A DNA stretch of 64,000 nt from Streptomyces armeniacus (GCF_003355155.1 NZ_CP031320.1:3525367-3589366), one strand, 5' to 3'; positions 33,266-43,787 are shown, counted from the first letter of the stretch. Notes: a model not told the origin generated them from the sequence alone. Numbers and translations are program-made.

Positions 33266-34132
33266 TCAGTCGTCAGCGCCGCGCAGGTGCACGATGTCAC
33301 CCGCCCCGATCGGCCGCTGCATACCGGCCGACGTGGCGAGGACCAGCCGTCCGTCGCCGTCGACGGCCACGGCCTCGCCGGTCACGTCGCCGCCGCCGGG
33401 CAGTTCCGCGCGTACGGAACGGCCGAGCGTCGCGCAGCCCGCGGCGTACGCCTCCTGAACGCCGCTCGCTCCCGGGTCGCCGTCCGCGCCGTTCCAGCGG
33501 CCGTACCACTCCTCCAGCGAACGGAGCACGGCGCGCAGCAGCGGATCGCGGTCCGTGCCCTGAGCCCCGGCGAGCGCCAGTGAGCCCGCGCCGGGGGCGG
33601 GGAGTTCGTCGGCGCGCAGCGAGACGTTGAGCCCGATGCCGACGACGACGGCGCGTTCGCCCGCGCGCTCCGCGAGGATGCCGCCGATCTTGCGTTCGCT
33701 GCCGTCGACGTCGGCGAGCAGGTCGTTGGGCCACTTCAGGGAGGTGTCGAGGCCGGCGGCGCGCGCGAGCGCGGTCGCGGTCGCGACGCCGGTGAGCAGC
33801 GGGAGCCAGCCCCAGCGTTCGACGGGCGCGACGGGCTCGAGCGCCATGGAGAAGAAGAGTCCGGAGCGCGGGGGCGCCGTCCAGCTGCGTTCGAGCCGGC
33901 CGCGTCCGGCGGTCTGCTCCTCCGCCACGAGCACCGCGCCTGCCCCGGCGTCCCCGGCGCGCACGCGCTCGACGAGTTCGGTGTTGGTGGAGCCGACCTC
34001 GTCGAGCACGTCGAGGGAAGTGAACATGCTGCCGGGGCGCACCAGCGCGCGCCGCAGCGAGTCGGCGTTCAGCGGTGGCCGATCAAGGTCGGACCAGCGG
34101 TTTCCCTGGCCGTCGGGCGGTTTCCGGGTCAT
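33266..34132 (-). CDS. birA: Biotin-[acetyl-CoA-carboxylase] ligase
   Basis: 288-residue ligase that activates biotin with ATP and attaches it to carboxylase carriers such as AccA2 encoded further along this window. Motifs are EVGSTNTELVE, the biotinyl-AMP loop GRGRLERSW, SLKWPNDLL and VVGIGLNV. It lacks the N-terminal DNA-binding domain of bifunctional BirA, as is usual in actinobacteria. It sits in the conserved carboxylase neighbourhood, but separated from pccB by the cyclodipeptide-synthase region. Confidence 0.93.
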   Translation of the reverse strand: MTRKPPDGQGNRWSDLDRPPLNADSLRRALVRPGSMFTSLDVLDEVGSTNTELVERVRAGDAGAGAVLVAEEQTAGRGRLERSWTAPPRSGLFFSMALEPVAPVERWGWLPLLTGVATATALARAAGLDTSLKWPNDLLADVDGSERKIGGILAERAGERAVVVGIGLNVSLRADELPAPGAGSLALAGAQGTDRDPLLRAVLRSLEEWYGRWNGADGDPGASGVQEAYAAGCATLGRSVRAELPGGGDVTGEAVAVDGDGRLVLATSAGMQRPIGAGDIVHLRGADD

Positions 34133-34210
34133 ACGGCCAGCCTAGTCCCGGTACGGGGCGCGCGCCCCGGTGACCGTACGACCCGCACGCCGCCCCCGTA
34201 CGGTCCGCGG

Positions 34211-35185
34211 TCAGCCGTACGTCTCGCGCGCCAGCGCCGCGAGTTCCGCGCCGTGCCGGGCCAGCCCGCCCCCCGCCGGCCAGGCGAGCAGCAGCAGGCA
34301 GCGGGTGGCGTCGTCGTTCAGCGGGAGGTGGACGATGCCCGGGACGGGCGCCGGCCCGTGGTAGCCGAGCAGCACCGCGCTCATCGCGCAGGCGCGCGCG
34401 GTCGCGTCGGTGCGGTCGGCGGCGCAGCTGACGGGCAGTCGGATGCCGTGGCGCTCGGCGGCGACGACGAGGTGGCGGCAGAGCGCGCCGTGCCCGGCCT
34501 CGGCGAGTACGGGGATCCCGGGGCCCTGGCCGGACAGGTCGCGGAGGTCGGCGAGGGTGACGCAGGGGCGGCGGGCCAGCGGATGCTGGGCGGCGACGCC
34601 GACGTGGAGCCGTTCCTCGGCGATGACGGCGGTGTCGACCCGGCCGGACAACGGCGCGTCCAGCACCGGCCAGTGGCGCAGGACGGCCAGGTCGAGGCGG
34701 CCGCCGCGGAGGAGCCCGAGAAGCACCTCGGGCGACTCGTCGAGGCGCAGGTCCAGCGGCGTCTGCGGGAGCAGCGTGGCGAGGGTGGAGGTGAGGGCGG
34801 GCAGAACGGTGGTGGGGACGGCGCCGAGCCGTAAGGAGCGGCCGGTGCGCGGTGCGCCGGCGCCCTCGCCGCCGTGCTCACCGTCGTACTCGCCATCGCG
34901 TTCCGCGTCGTACTCGGCGGCGTGTTCCGCGGCCGACAGCAGGAGCTGGTCCACCAGCGGCAGCACGGTGTCGGCGCCGCGCAGCAGCATCCGTCCGGCC
35001 TGGGTGGGTGCCGCCCCGCGGCTGTGCCGCTGGAACAGGGTGAGGCCGGTGACGCGTTCGATGCGCTGCAGCTGGCGGCTGATGTTGCCCTGGCTCGTGC
35101 CGAGTTGACGTGCGGCACCGCTGAGGCTGCCGGTGTCGGCGACGGCGCGCAGCAGTCGCAGGTCCTGTATCTCGATGTCCCCCAT
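34211..35185 (-). CDS. LysR-family regulator 1
   Basis: 324 residues. The helix-turn-helix is at about 5-62 (IQDLRLLRAVADTGSLSGAA, RQLGTSQGNISRQLQRIERV). The effector domain from about 115 is interrupted at its start by an acidic Asp/Glu/Tyr/His insert (EYDAERDGEYDGEHGGEG), another local expansion. Sixteen bp separate it from the downstream end of LysR 2, with which it is co-oriented. It could be the last gene of the accessory region next to birA. Targets unknown. Confidence 0.87.
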   Translation of the reverse strand: MGDIEIQDLRLLRAVADTGSLSGAARQLGTSQGNISRQLQRIERVTGLTLFQRHSRGAAPTQAGRMLLRGADTVLPLVDQLLLSAAEHAAEYDAERDGEYDGEHGGEGAGAPRTGRSLRLGAVPTTVLPALTSTLATLLPQTPLDLRLDESPEVLLGLLRGGRLDLAVLRHWPVLDAPLSGRVDTAVIAEERLHVGVAAQHPLARRPCVTLADLRDLSGQGPGIPVLAEAGHGALCRHLVVAAERHGIRLPVSCAADRTDATARACAMSAVLLGYHGPAPVPGIVHLPLNDDATRCLLLLAWPAGGGLARHGAELAALARETYG

Positions 35186-35201
35186 GGCCCGCGGCGGCGC
35201 G

Positions 35202-36242
35202 CTACGGCACGCGGGTGCGGTCGGCGCCCTCGGCGGGCCGCGGCACGACGGACGGCGGCACGACGGACGGCGGCACGACGGACGGCGGCACGACGGCCCG
35301 CGGCACCGCGGACGGCTCAGGCAGCGTGCCAGGCGCGAGGCAGACGCTGGCGCGCACCCGGTACGCCTGCGCGAGCAGGGCCACCAGGGCGGGCACGTAC
35401 GCGGCGATGCGGCTGTCCTTGCGGTACGCCACCGAGTGCCGGACGCTCAGCTCGAGATCCGGCAGGTACCGCTGGATCACGCCGGGCGCCAGCGCCCGCG
35501 ACACCTGAAGCAGGGTCACGCACCGCTGGTGCCGGACGACTTCGCAGCGGGGGCCGGTCACGGGGATGTCGTACGCGACGCGCGGGCTGAAGCCGTACGG
35601 GCCGCACAGCCGGTTGAGGAAGTCGTGGCAGCGGTCGGGCCCGGACGTGGAGATCCACTCCTCGTCGGCGAGGTCGGCCAGGCTGAGCCGGGCCGCCGAG
35701 GCCATCCGGTGGCGCTCGGGGAGGACGGCGACAACCGGGATGTGCGCGAGCGGCACCTCGACCACCGCGTCGCCGCACGGGAACAGCCGGTCGGTCGACT
35801 GCTCGCGCAGGGCCACGTCGACCTCGCCGTCCCGCAGCAGTCGGGTCAGCTCGTACGAGGAGCCGGCGGCGACGATCTGCAGCCGCTCGTCGGGGCACAA
35901 CCGGCGCAGGCAGTAGAGGAGTTGCTCGTACATCGCGCCGGCCGACCAGGCCACCCGCAGGGTGCGGCGGTGGTGCTGCTGGTGGTGCCGCACCTGGTGG
36001 CCCAGCTCGTCGAACTGCCGGATGATCGTCTCGGCGTGCGTCAGCACCGTCTCGCCGAGGGCGGTCGGGCGTACGCCGTCCGAGCCGCGCTCGAACAGCG
36101 CGCCGCCGAGCAGCTCCTCCACACGGCGGACCTGCCGGCTCAGCGCGGGCTGCGGCAGACCGAGCCCGGCGGCCGCCCTATTGAGGGATCCGGCAGCGGC
36201 GATCGCGCACAGATTCCGTAAGTGGCGCAGCTGCAAGTCCAT
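35202..36242 (-). CDS. LysR-family regulator 2, divergent from the cyclodipeptide synthase
   Basis: 346 residues with an N-terminal winged helix (MDLQLRHLRNLCAIAAAGSL; GLGLPQPALSRQVRRVEELL) and a periplasmic-binding-type effector domain. The C-terminus carries four Pro-Ser-Val-Val repeats encoded by a 15-bp DNA repeat. It is transcribed divergently from the cyclodipeptide synthase across 302 bp, the usual position for the pathway-specific LysR activator. Start ATG 36242 gives the canonical LysR N-terminus. Ligand unknown; the diketopiperazine or a precursor is a possibility. Confidence 0.88.
   Translation of the reverse strand: MDLQLRHLRNLCAIAAAGSLNRAAAGLGLPQPALSRQVRRVEELLGGALFERGSDGVRPTALGETVLTHAETIIRQFDELGHQVRHHQQHHRRTLRVAWSAGAMYEQLLYCLRRLCPDERLQIVAAGSSYELTRLLRDGEVDVALREQSTDRLFPCGDAVVEVPLAHIPVVAVLPERHRMASAARLSLADLADEEWISTSGPDRCHDFLNRLCGPYGFSPRVAYDIPVTGPRCEVVRHQRCVTLLQVSRALAPGVIQRYLPDLELSVRHSVAYRKDSRIAAYVPALVALLAQAYRVRASVCLAPGTLPEPSAVPRAVVPPSVVPPSVVPPSVVPRPAEGADRTRVP
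35242..35301. repeat. 15-bp tandem repeat at the 3' end of LysR 2
   Basis: GGCACGACGGACGGC is repeated exactly three times (35242, 35257, 35272), with a diverged fourth copy from 35287. It encodes the VVPPS repeats of the regulator. Confidence 0.85.
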
Positions 36243-36544
36243 GAACTGAAGTTAACAAAGCCGGAGTTCCGTTGACGACTTTTCTTGCGCGGGACACCGA
36301 ATCCGCACCGAGTTCGCACCGAGCTCCCTTGCAGGGCATACGGATCGCCGCCAGCAAGACGCGCGTAGACACTTTCCCGAAGCCATCCCGGCGAAAAGCG
36401 AAATGCGCGCGCACGGGAGAGATATGTCCGTGCGGCATAGCCGGGTGACACTACCCCGGCGCCAGGCCGGAGCGCGACGATCCGGTCAGCGAAAGGCACC
36501 CCCCAAGGTGACACGGCTTGCCCTCTTCCGTTCGGAGGAAGTTT
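36243..36544. promoter_or_regulatory. Divergent control region, LysR 2 / cyclodipeptide synthase
   Basis: 302 bp without a gene. AT-richer words cluster near the LysR start (GAACTGAAGTTAACAAAG at about 36243-36260, containing a T-N11-A-like partial dyad as expected for LysR binding). TTGACG at 36271 is a possible -35, but no good -10 is seen at the right distance. No attenuator or riboswitch recognised. Confidence 0.4.
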
Positions 36545-37297
36545 ATGTTCGACGTTGAACCACTTACCGCGGGATGCGGTGAGTTACTGCCCAGGGCCAC
36601 CCATGTGTGTATTGGCGTCAGCCCCTTCAACGGCTACTTCCGCACCCCCCGCATCACGGCGTTGGCGGAATGGGCCCTGCGCACCTTCGACGGCTGCCAC
36701 TTCTTCGTCCCCGACACGGTCGCCGCGTACACCCTGCAGGCCCAGGGCTATCCGCTCGGCCGGGCCCGGCACAAGGCGCAGCGGCAGGGCCAGTACGTCC
36801 ACAACAAGGTGGCCACCGCGCTCCGTTCGCTGGCCGTGCCCGACCCCTGCGAACAGGTGTGGGGCATGGACCGGCTGCGGCGGAACGCGCGGTACGCGGA
36901 GCTGCTGGACGAGGCGAACGGGCTGTTCGACGGCGACCGGCGGTTCCGCGACGCCTGCCTGGACGCCTCCCGCTGGGTGCTGGAGCACAAGCTGGCACCG
37001 GGCGCCGAGCCCACCCGCGAGCAACTGCTCCTCGCCGTGCGGTACTTCCTGGCCGAGCTGCCGCTGTTCGCCGACTCCGGCGGCATCGCGGCGGCCGAGG
37101 GCGCGGGGGACGGCGGCGTGTCGATGTTCGTGTACCACCAGCGGGTGCGATTCCTGGAGCGCTTCTACGGCGGCGAGTTGCCCTGGTCCGCCGCCCCCGG
37201 GCAGGGCTTCCTCGTCGTACGGGAGCACGGTTCGGGGCCCGCGCCGGAGGCCGGGCAACGGCGCCGGGACGCCACGGCACGGGTGACGGTGAGCTGA
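36545..37297 (+). CDS. tRNA-dependent cyclodipeptide synthase, NYH subfamily
   Basis: 250-residue enzyme that takes two aminoacyl-tRNAs and releases a cyclic dipeptide (2,5-diketopiperazine). The catalytic serine is Ser26 in CIGVSPFNGYF. Tyr167 and Glu171 (VRYFLAELPLF) and Tyr197 (MFVYHQRV) match AlbC Tyr178, Glu182 and Tyr202. Asn29, Tyr197 and His198 are the NYH subfamily marks. Relative to AlbC, about six extra residues (AAAEGAGDG loop) lie before Tyr197. GGAGG sits 7 nt before ATG 36545. It overlaps the permease start (TGATG). Amino-acid specificity cannot be read reliably. Confidence 0.93.
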   Translation: MFDVEPLTAGCGELLPRATHVCIGVSPFNGYFRTPRITALAEWALRTFDGCHFFVPDTVAAYTLQAQGYPLGRARHKAQRQGQYVHNKVATALRSLAVPDPCEQVWGMDRLRRNARYAELLDEANGLFDGDRRFRDACLDASRWVLEHKLAPGAEPTREQLLLAVRYFLAELPLFADSGGIAAAEGAGDGGVSMFVYHQRVRFLERFYGGELPWSAAPGQGFLVVREHGSGPAPEAGQRRRDATARVTVS

Positions 37298-38676
37298 TGT
37301 CCGCCGCGGAGAGCGGCACCCGTACGGCCGCCGGGAGCAGCGAGGCGCGGGACGACTACGCGCTGACCCGGGTGCCCGAGGAGGCCCGCCGGTCGTGGGT
37401 GTCGGTGGCCGTGCAGCGGTTCGGGCAGGTCTCGTCCTTCCAGCAGTTCCTGGTCGGCGCCGTGCTCGGGTTCGGGATGCGGTTCTGGGACGCGGTGCTG
37501 GCGATCACCGTCGGGTCGGTGATGCTCGAGACCGTCACCATCCTGCTGGGCGTCGCCGGGGTCCGCGAGGGCCTCTCGACCTCCGTGCTGGCCCGCTGGT
37601 CGGGATTCGGACGCAAGGGCTCCGCGCTGGTCGGGCTGCTCATCGCGCTGAGCCTGGCGGGCTGGTTCGGGGTGCAGAACGGGGTGTTCGCGCAGGGGAT
37701 GCACGATCTGGCCGGCGGCTGCCCGCAGTGGGTCTGGGCGCTGCTCGGCGGGGCCGTGATCACGGTCATCACGGTGTACGGGTTCTCGATGATGGCCTGG
37801 ACCGCGTACCTCACGGTGCCGGCGTTCCTCTTCCTCGCCGCGTTCTCCGTGGTCGACACCCTGCGCGGCCACTCCCTGACCGCCCTGATGGAAGCGCCGC
37901 CGCCCGGGCCCGCGCTGTCGCTCGCGGAGGGGACGACGCTGGTGTCCGGGGCGTTCATCCTCGGCGCGATCATGACGCCTGACATGACCCGGTTCAACCG
38001 CCGGCCCGCCGACGTCGTCAAGCAGACGCTGATCAGCGTGACGCTGGGCGAGTACCTGATCGGGCTGACGGCGGTGCTGCTGGCGCAGGCCGCACGGACC
38101 GCGGACATCGTCGGCATCATCACCACCTCGTCGGGCGTGCTGGGCACGCTGATCCTGGCGACCGCGATTCTGAAGATCAACGACTGGAATCTGTATTCCT
38201 CTTCGCTGGGCCTGGTCAATTCCCTGGACGTGCTGTTCGGACGGCAGGTGAGCAGACGGTCGGTGACCGTGCTGATCGGCGCGGCGGGAACGGCGCTGTC
38301 CGCGGTCGGCATCATGGACCGGTTCACGGATTTCCTGGAGACGATCGGAATTTTGGCGCCGCCGGTGGCCGGCATCATCATCGCCGAGTATTTCGTGGTA
38401 CGGCGCTTCCGCGGCGAGTTGGACCGGGCCCGGCGGGCCGGCGTACTTCCCGGAAACCAACAGGACTGGATGCCGCTGTCGTTGGTGTGCTGGGCGGCCG
38501 CCGCGCTCGTCGGCAAATTCGTCGACCAGGGCATTCCCACGATCAATTCGCTGCTCGCCGCCTTCGCGCTGTACGCGGTCGCGGGCCGCGTACGGACGGC
38601 GCGTACGGCACGCCGTCCCCCGCCTTCCGCCGGGGCCGGGCCATTGGACATCACGCTGACGAAAGCCGGAGGTTGA
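37297..38676 (+). CDS. NCS1-family permease (purine/cytosine/hydantoin type)
   Basis: 459-residue membrane protein with about 12 predicted helices. FGQVSSFQQFLVGAVLGFGM, GWFGVQNGVFAQGMHDLAGG, ILGAIMTPDMTRFNR and ILKINDWNLYSSSLGLVN are hallmark positions of NCS1 nucleobase symporters (CodB/PurP-like). NCS1 members move flat nitrogen heterocycles, including hydantoins. The coupling to a cyclodipeptide synthase by a 1-nt overlap suggests the diketopiperazine, or a precursor or derivative, as cargo; this is inference. The N-terminal 30 residues are polar and variable, the C-terminal tail is basic/Pro-rich. The rhodanese gene follows after 1 nt. Confidence 0.88.
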   Translation: MSAAESGTRTAAGSSEARDDYALTRVPEEARRSWVSVAVQRFGQVSSFQQFLVGAVLGFGMRFWDAVLAITVGSVMLETVTILLGVAGVREGLSTSVLARWSGFGRKGSALVGLLIALSLAGWFGVQNGVFAQGMHDLAGGCPQWVWALLGGAVITVITVYGFSMMAWTAYLTVPAFLFLAAFSVVDTLRGHSLTALMEAPPPGPALSLAEGTTLVSGAFILGAIMTPDMTRFNRRPADVVKQTLISVTLGEYLIGLTAVLLAQAARTADIVGIITTSSGVLGTLILATAILKINDWNLYSSSLGLVNSLDVLFGRQVSRRSVTVLIGAAGTALSAVGIMDRFTDFLETIGILAPPVAGIIIAEYFVVRRFRGELDRARRAGVLPGNQQDWMPLSLVCWAAAALVGKFVDQGIPTINSLLAAFALYAVAGRVRTARTARRPPPSAGAGPLDITLTKAGG

Positions 38677-38677
38677 C

Positions 38678-39046
38678 GTGCTTCCCCTGGTGACAAGGGA
38701 CGAGTTGAAGAAGGAGATCGACGCGGGCTCGGTGACCGTGGTCGACACCATGCCGGCCGACTATTACCGCGCCGAGCATCTGCCTACCGCCGTGAACATT
38801 CCCGGCTTCCCCTACGAGCAGGCCGCCGCGTTCACCGACGAACTGGCGCCGCGGCTGCTGCCCGACCCCGCCGCGCCCATCGTCGTGTACTGCGCGAACG
38901 TGCCCTGCCGCAACAGCGAACTCGTCGGCGCCCGTCTGCTCCGCCTCGGCTACACCCACGTGCGCAAGTACCGCGAGGGAATCGAGGACTGGGTCGCCGG
39001 CGGCCTCCCCACCGCGAGGAAAGGAGACAACGCGCCCCACTCGTAA
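38678..39046 (+). CDS. Single-domain rhodanese (sulfurtransferase)
   Basis: 122 residues. The active-site loop is YCANVPCRNS with catalytic Cys72, able to carry a persulfide, and a nearby Cys77. The upstream VVDTMPADYYRAEHLPTAVN is the conserved CH2A-like region. It would transfer sulfane sulfur from a donor such as thiosulfate or a cysteine persulfide. GGAGG at 38668-38672 overlaps the end of the permease gene and precedes GTG 38678 by 5 nt, so translation is linked. Its presence in a cyclodipeptide operon is unusual and suggests sulfur handling. Confidence 0.9.
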   Translation: MLPLVTRDELKKEIDAGSVTVVDTMPADYYRAEHLPTAVNIPGFPYEQAAAFTDELAPRLLPDPAAPIVVYCANVPCRNSELVGARLLRLGYTHVRKYREGIEDWVAGGLPTARKGDNAPHS

Positions 39047-39088
39047 TCCCTCCACGGTTTTCCTCCCCCAAAGGAAAGGAATTGACCC

Positions 39089-39535
39089 ATGCTCAGAAAA
39101 GGAACGGTCGTGGCCGCCGCGGTGGTCATGCTGCTGGGCGGTGCCGCCCTCCCCGCCTTCGGCGCCTCCCCCGCCGCCTCACAGGCCGCCGCTCCGGCTC
39201 CGGCCGCGGACCCGACTGTCATCGATGTGACCTCGGAGAACTACCAGCAGGTCATGGAGATGTCGAAGGAAAAGCCGGTCGTCCTCGACTTCACCGCCGA
39301 GTGGTGCCAGTGGTGCCAGAAGCAGAAGCCATATCTGCAGCGGTACCACGACGAGGACGACGGCTCCTGGATATGGGCACGCGTCGACGTCGACCGGAAT
39401 CCGGACCTTCAGCGGCAGTGGGGCGTCCGCGGGATTCCCGCGCTGCTGAACATCCAGAACGGTGAGGAAGCGGGCAGCCGCCTCGTCGGATTCGACGGGC
39501 CGGAATCCCTGCGCCGCTGGCTGTCCAACCTCTAG
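39089..39535 (+). CDS. Exported thioredoxin-like protein
   Basis: 148 residues. A signal peptide (VVAAAVVMLLGGAALPAFGA, cleavage near residue 26) is followed by an Ala/Pro linker and a thioredoxin fold. The redox site is WCQWC (Cys73, Cys76) in VVLDFTAEWCQWCQKQKPYL, and the cis-proline is in GVRGIPALLNIQ. There is no lipobox cysteine. It should work at the cell surface as a thiol-disulfide carrier, or as a DsbD-like partner domain. AGGA lies about 9 nt before ATG 39089. It follows the rhodanese gene by 42 nt. Confidence 0.9.
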   Translation: MLRKGTVVAAAVVMLLGGAALPAFGASPAASQAAAPAPAADPTVIDVTSENYQQVMEMSKEKPVVLDFTAEWCQWCQKQKPYLQRYHDEDDGSWIWARVDVDRNPDLQRQWGVRGIPALLNIQNGEEAGSRLVGFDGPESLRRWLSNL

Positions 39536-39636
39536 TTCCCCGGCCAGTCCCCCAGCGCCCGGCGTCCCCGCGGGGGCGCCGGGCCGTACGGGCCCGCGCC
39601 CCGCGCGGCGGCGAACCCCCTTGCGAGAGGTACCCC

Positions 39637-40974
39637 ATGACCCCCATGACCAAGAAGCACCTGCTCCGGGCGGCGGCCGTGGCGACGGCCGCCGCGGCGG
39701 TGGCCCTGCCACCGCACTTCTCCCCCGCGCACGCCACCCCCGCCGCGGGGACCGGCGAACGCGGCGTCCACGTCGTACAGATACACGGGACCGACGCCAC
39801 CGAAGAGGCCGTCACCCGGCGGGCCGAGGAGATGACCGCCGACAACGGCGGCGAGCTCCGCCGCGTCTACCACTCCGCGCTCCAGGGTTTCTCGGTGAGC
39901 CTCACCGAGGCGGAGGTCGACGCGTATCTCCGGGACGCCCGCGTGAGTTCGGTGACGGGCGACCGCACGTACGAGGTCGCCGCCCGCCCGTCGCGGCCCG
40001 CGCCACACGGCCCGCACCGCGCGGGCACGCACGCGCCCTCGCCGCCCCCGCGGGATGACGGCGGCACCCAGCCCGATCCGCCCTCCTGGGGCCTGGACCG
40101 GCTGGACCAGACGGACCTGCCGCTGGACGCCTCGTACACCTACCCCGGCGACGCGGCCGGCACCGACGTGTACGTCCTGGACACCGGAGTGCGTGTCAGC
40201 CACGCGGAGTTCGGCGGCCGTGCCCGCGCCGCGTACGACGCCGTCGAGCAGCGGGAGGGCGGCCGGTCCGGCACGGACTGCCACGGCCACGGCACCGCCA
40301 TGGCCGCGACCGCCGCGGGCAGTTCGTACGGTGCCGCCAAGCAGGCCGGCATCGCCTCCGTACGCGCCTTCCGCTGCGACGGCACCGCCACCATGGAGCA
40401 CCTCATGACGGCCGTGGACTGGATCACCACCGAGGCCACCGCGTCCGGCCGGCCGGCCGTGGTCAACCTGGGATTCTCGGGACCGCCCGGCTCCGTACTC
40501 GACCTGCAGCTGTACGAGATGACCGTGCGGGGCGTCGCGTACACCGCGGCCGCCGGCAACGGCGACGCGGACGGGACGGGCGGCGACGCCTGCGACGTCA
40601 CCCCCGCCCGGCAGACGACCGCGATCACGGTGGCGGCGACCGGCCCGGACGACACCCGGCCGAAGTGGTCCAACCACGGTTCCTGCGCGCACCTGTTCGC
40701 GCCCGGCACGGACATCGTCACCGCCGGCGCCTGCAGCGACACCGCCCGGACCACCCTGACCGGCACCTCGGCGGCCGCGGCGGAGACCGCCGGGGTGGCG
40801 GCCATGCATCTCGCCGGGCACCCGGAGGCGACGCCCAGGGAGCTCGACGCGGCGCTGATCGCGGCCGCCACCAAGGACCGCGTACGGGACCCCGGCGAGG
40901 GGTCGGGGAACAACCTCCTGCACACCGTCCCGGCCGGCAGCGCCACCACGGACGACCGGCGGGCCGAGCGGTGA
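39637..40974 (+). CDS. Secreted subtilisin-like peptidase (S8, proteinase K group)
   Basis: 445 residues: signal peptide to about residue 34, inhibitor_I9-like propeptide ([20 protein letters not shown] onward, 44-112), then the catalytic domain. The triad is Asp182 ([11 protein letters not shown]), His218 (CHGHGTAMA) and Ser378 (TGTSAAAAE), with oxyanion Asn308 (AAAGNGD). The usual Met after GTS is Ala, and the usual His in GHGTHVA is Ala, so specificity or maturation may differ. It lies 101 bp after the thioredoxin gene and overlaps the thioredoxin reductase start (GTGA). Its role in the cluster is unclear. Confidence 0.9.
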   Translation: MTPMTKKHLLRAAAVATAAAAVALPPHFSPAHATPAAGTGERGVHVVQIHGTDATEEAVTRRAEEMTADNGGELRRVYHSALQGFSVSLTEAEVDAYLRDARVSSVTGDRTYEVAARPSRPAPHGPHRAGTHAPSPPPRDDGGTQPDPPSWGLDRLDQTDLPLDASYTYPGDAAGTDVYVLDTGVRVSHAEFGGRARAAYDAVEQREGGRSGTDCHGHGTAMAATAAGSSYGAAKQAGIASVRAFRCDGTATMEHLMTAVDWITTEATASGRPAVVNLGFSGPPGSVLDLQLYEMTVRGVAYTAAAGNGDADGTGGDACDVTPARQTTAITVAATGPDDTRPKWSNHGSCAHLFAPGTDIVTAGACSDTARTTLTGTSAAAAETAGVAAMHLAGHPEATPRELDAALIAAATKDRVRDPGEGSGNNLLHTVPAGSATTDDRRAER

Positions 40975-41996
40975 GCGCCCCCGAACGCGACGCCGTACGC
41001 GATGTCGTACAGGACGCCGTACGCGACGTCGCCGTCATCGGCTCCGGCCCCGCCGGCTACACCGCCGCCCTCTACACCGCGCGCGCCGCCCTCCACCCCC
41101 TGGTGTTCTGCGGCTCGGTCTTCGTCGGCGGCGCCCTGACCACCACGTCCGACGTGGAGAACTTCCCCGGCTTCCCCGACGGCGTCCTGGGCACGGAGCT
41201 GATGGAGCGGATGCGCGCGCAGGCCGAACGGTTCGGCGCGGACCTGCGGGACACCGACGTCGTACGCGCCGACCTCGCCGGCGACATCAAGACCCTCACC
41301 GACGAGGACGGCACCGTGCACCGCGCCCGTGCCGTCGTGCTGGCCACGGGCTCCCGCTACCGCAAGCTCGGCCTCCCGGGCGAGGACGAGCTGTCCGGCA
41401 GCGGCGTCTCCTGGTGCGCCACCTGCGACGGCTTCTTCTTCCGCGGCCAGGACGTCGCCGTGGTCGGCGGCGGCGACTCCGCCCTCGAAGAGGCCACGTT
41501 CCTGACCCGCTACGCCCGCAGCGTCACGCTCGTCCACCGCCGCGGCACCCTCCGCGCCTCCGCGGTCATGCAGCAGCGCGCGTACGCCGACCCGAAGATC
41601 CGGTTCGCCCTGAACAGTGAGATCGCCGTGATCCACGGCGACACCCGGCTGCACGGCGTCACCCTCCGCGACACTTCCGACCGCCGCGCCCCCGGCCGCG
41701 AACTGGCCGTCGGCGGCCTCTTCATCGCCATCGGCCACGACCCCCGCACCGAGCTGTTCCGCGACCAGCTCGAGCTGGACGGCCACGGCTTCCTCGCCGT
41801 ACGGGCCCCCACCACCCGCACCAGCCTGCCCGGCGTCTTCGGCGCCGGAGACGTGGTGGACCACACGTACCGCCAGGCCGTCACCGCCGCCGGCACCGGC
41901 TGCGCCGCCGCCCTGGACGCCGAGCGCCACCTGGCCGCCCTCGGTGACGCAACGGTCACCGAGAGCACCCCCGAGGCGGTGGTCGCCACCGGATAA
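40971..41996 (+). CDS. trxB: Thioredoxin-reductase-like FAD/NADPH disulfide oxidoreductase
   Basis: 341 residues. The FAD site is [19 protein letters not shown], the redox site is Cys149-Ala-Thr-Cys152 in [13 protein letters not shown], the NADPH site is [15 protein letters not shown], and the C-terminal FAD motif is [15 protein letters not shown]. This is normal for actinobacterial TrxB, slightly long because of an N-terminal Asp/Val/Arg repeat. It may be a second thioredoxin reductase dedicated to the operon. TrxB-like flavoenzymes such as GliT, HlmI and DepH also oxidise dithiols in natural products, so a dithiol-oxidase role is possible. GTG 40971 overlaps the peptidase stop. Confidence 0.9.
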   Translation: MSAPERDAVRDVVQDAVRDVAVIGSGPAGYTAALYTARAALHPLVFCGSVFVGGALTTTSDVENFPGFPDGVLGTELMERMRAQAERFGADLRDTDVVRADLAGDIKTLTDEDGTVHRARAVVLATGSRYRKLGLPGEDELSGSGVSWCATCDGFFFRGQDVAVVGGGDSALEEATFLTRYARSVTLVHRRGTLRASAVMQQRAYADPKIRFALNSEIAVIHGDTRLHGVTLRDTSDRRAPGRELAVGGLFIAIGHDPRTELFRDQLELDGHGFLAVRAPTTRTSLPGVFGAGDVVDHTYRQAVTAAGTGCAAALDAERHLAALGDATVTESTPEAVVATG

Positions 41997-42191
41997 GCAC
42001 GGGATGACCCCCATATGACCACCGGGTGGAGCAACACGCCCGGCGCCGCCGCAGCCCTCGTACGGTGCCCGCGGCGGCGCCGTACGTACGCCGTGCGTAA
42101 CGGGGGTGTGTCCAACGCCGCAGCGACGGGGAACGGCCGCACGGATAACCTACGAACGAGTAGCCCCCGAGACGAGTAGGAGCCGCAGGCC

Positions 42192-43787
<1,596 letters not shown>

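Noticed and set aside
36243..36544. Riboswitch or T-box before the cyclodipeptide synthase, since it uses aminoacyl-tRNA
   Set aside because: No T-box sequence, specifier loop or recognised riboswitch core is visible in the 302-bp gap.
37165..38751. Long minus-strand frame (528 codons) opposite the NCS1 permease
   Set aside because: Low-complexity Arg/Asp/His composition typical of the shadow of a membrane-protein gene in high-GC DNA; no domain recognised.
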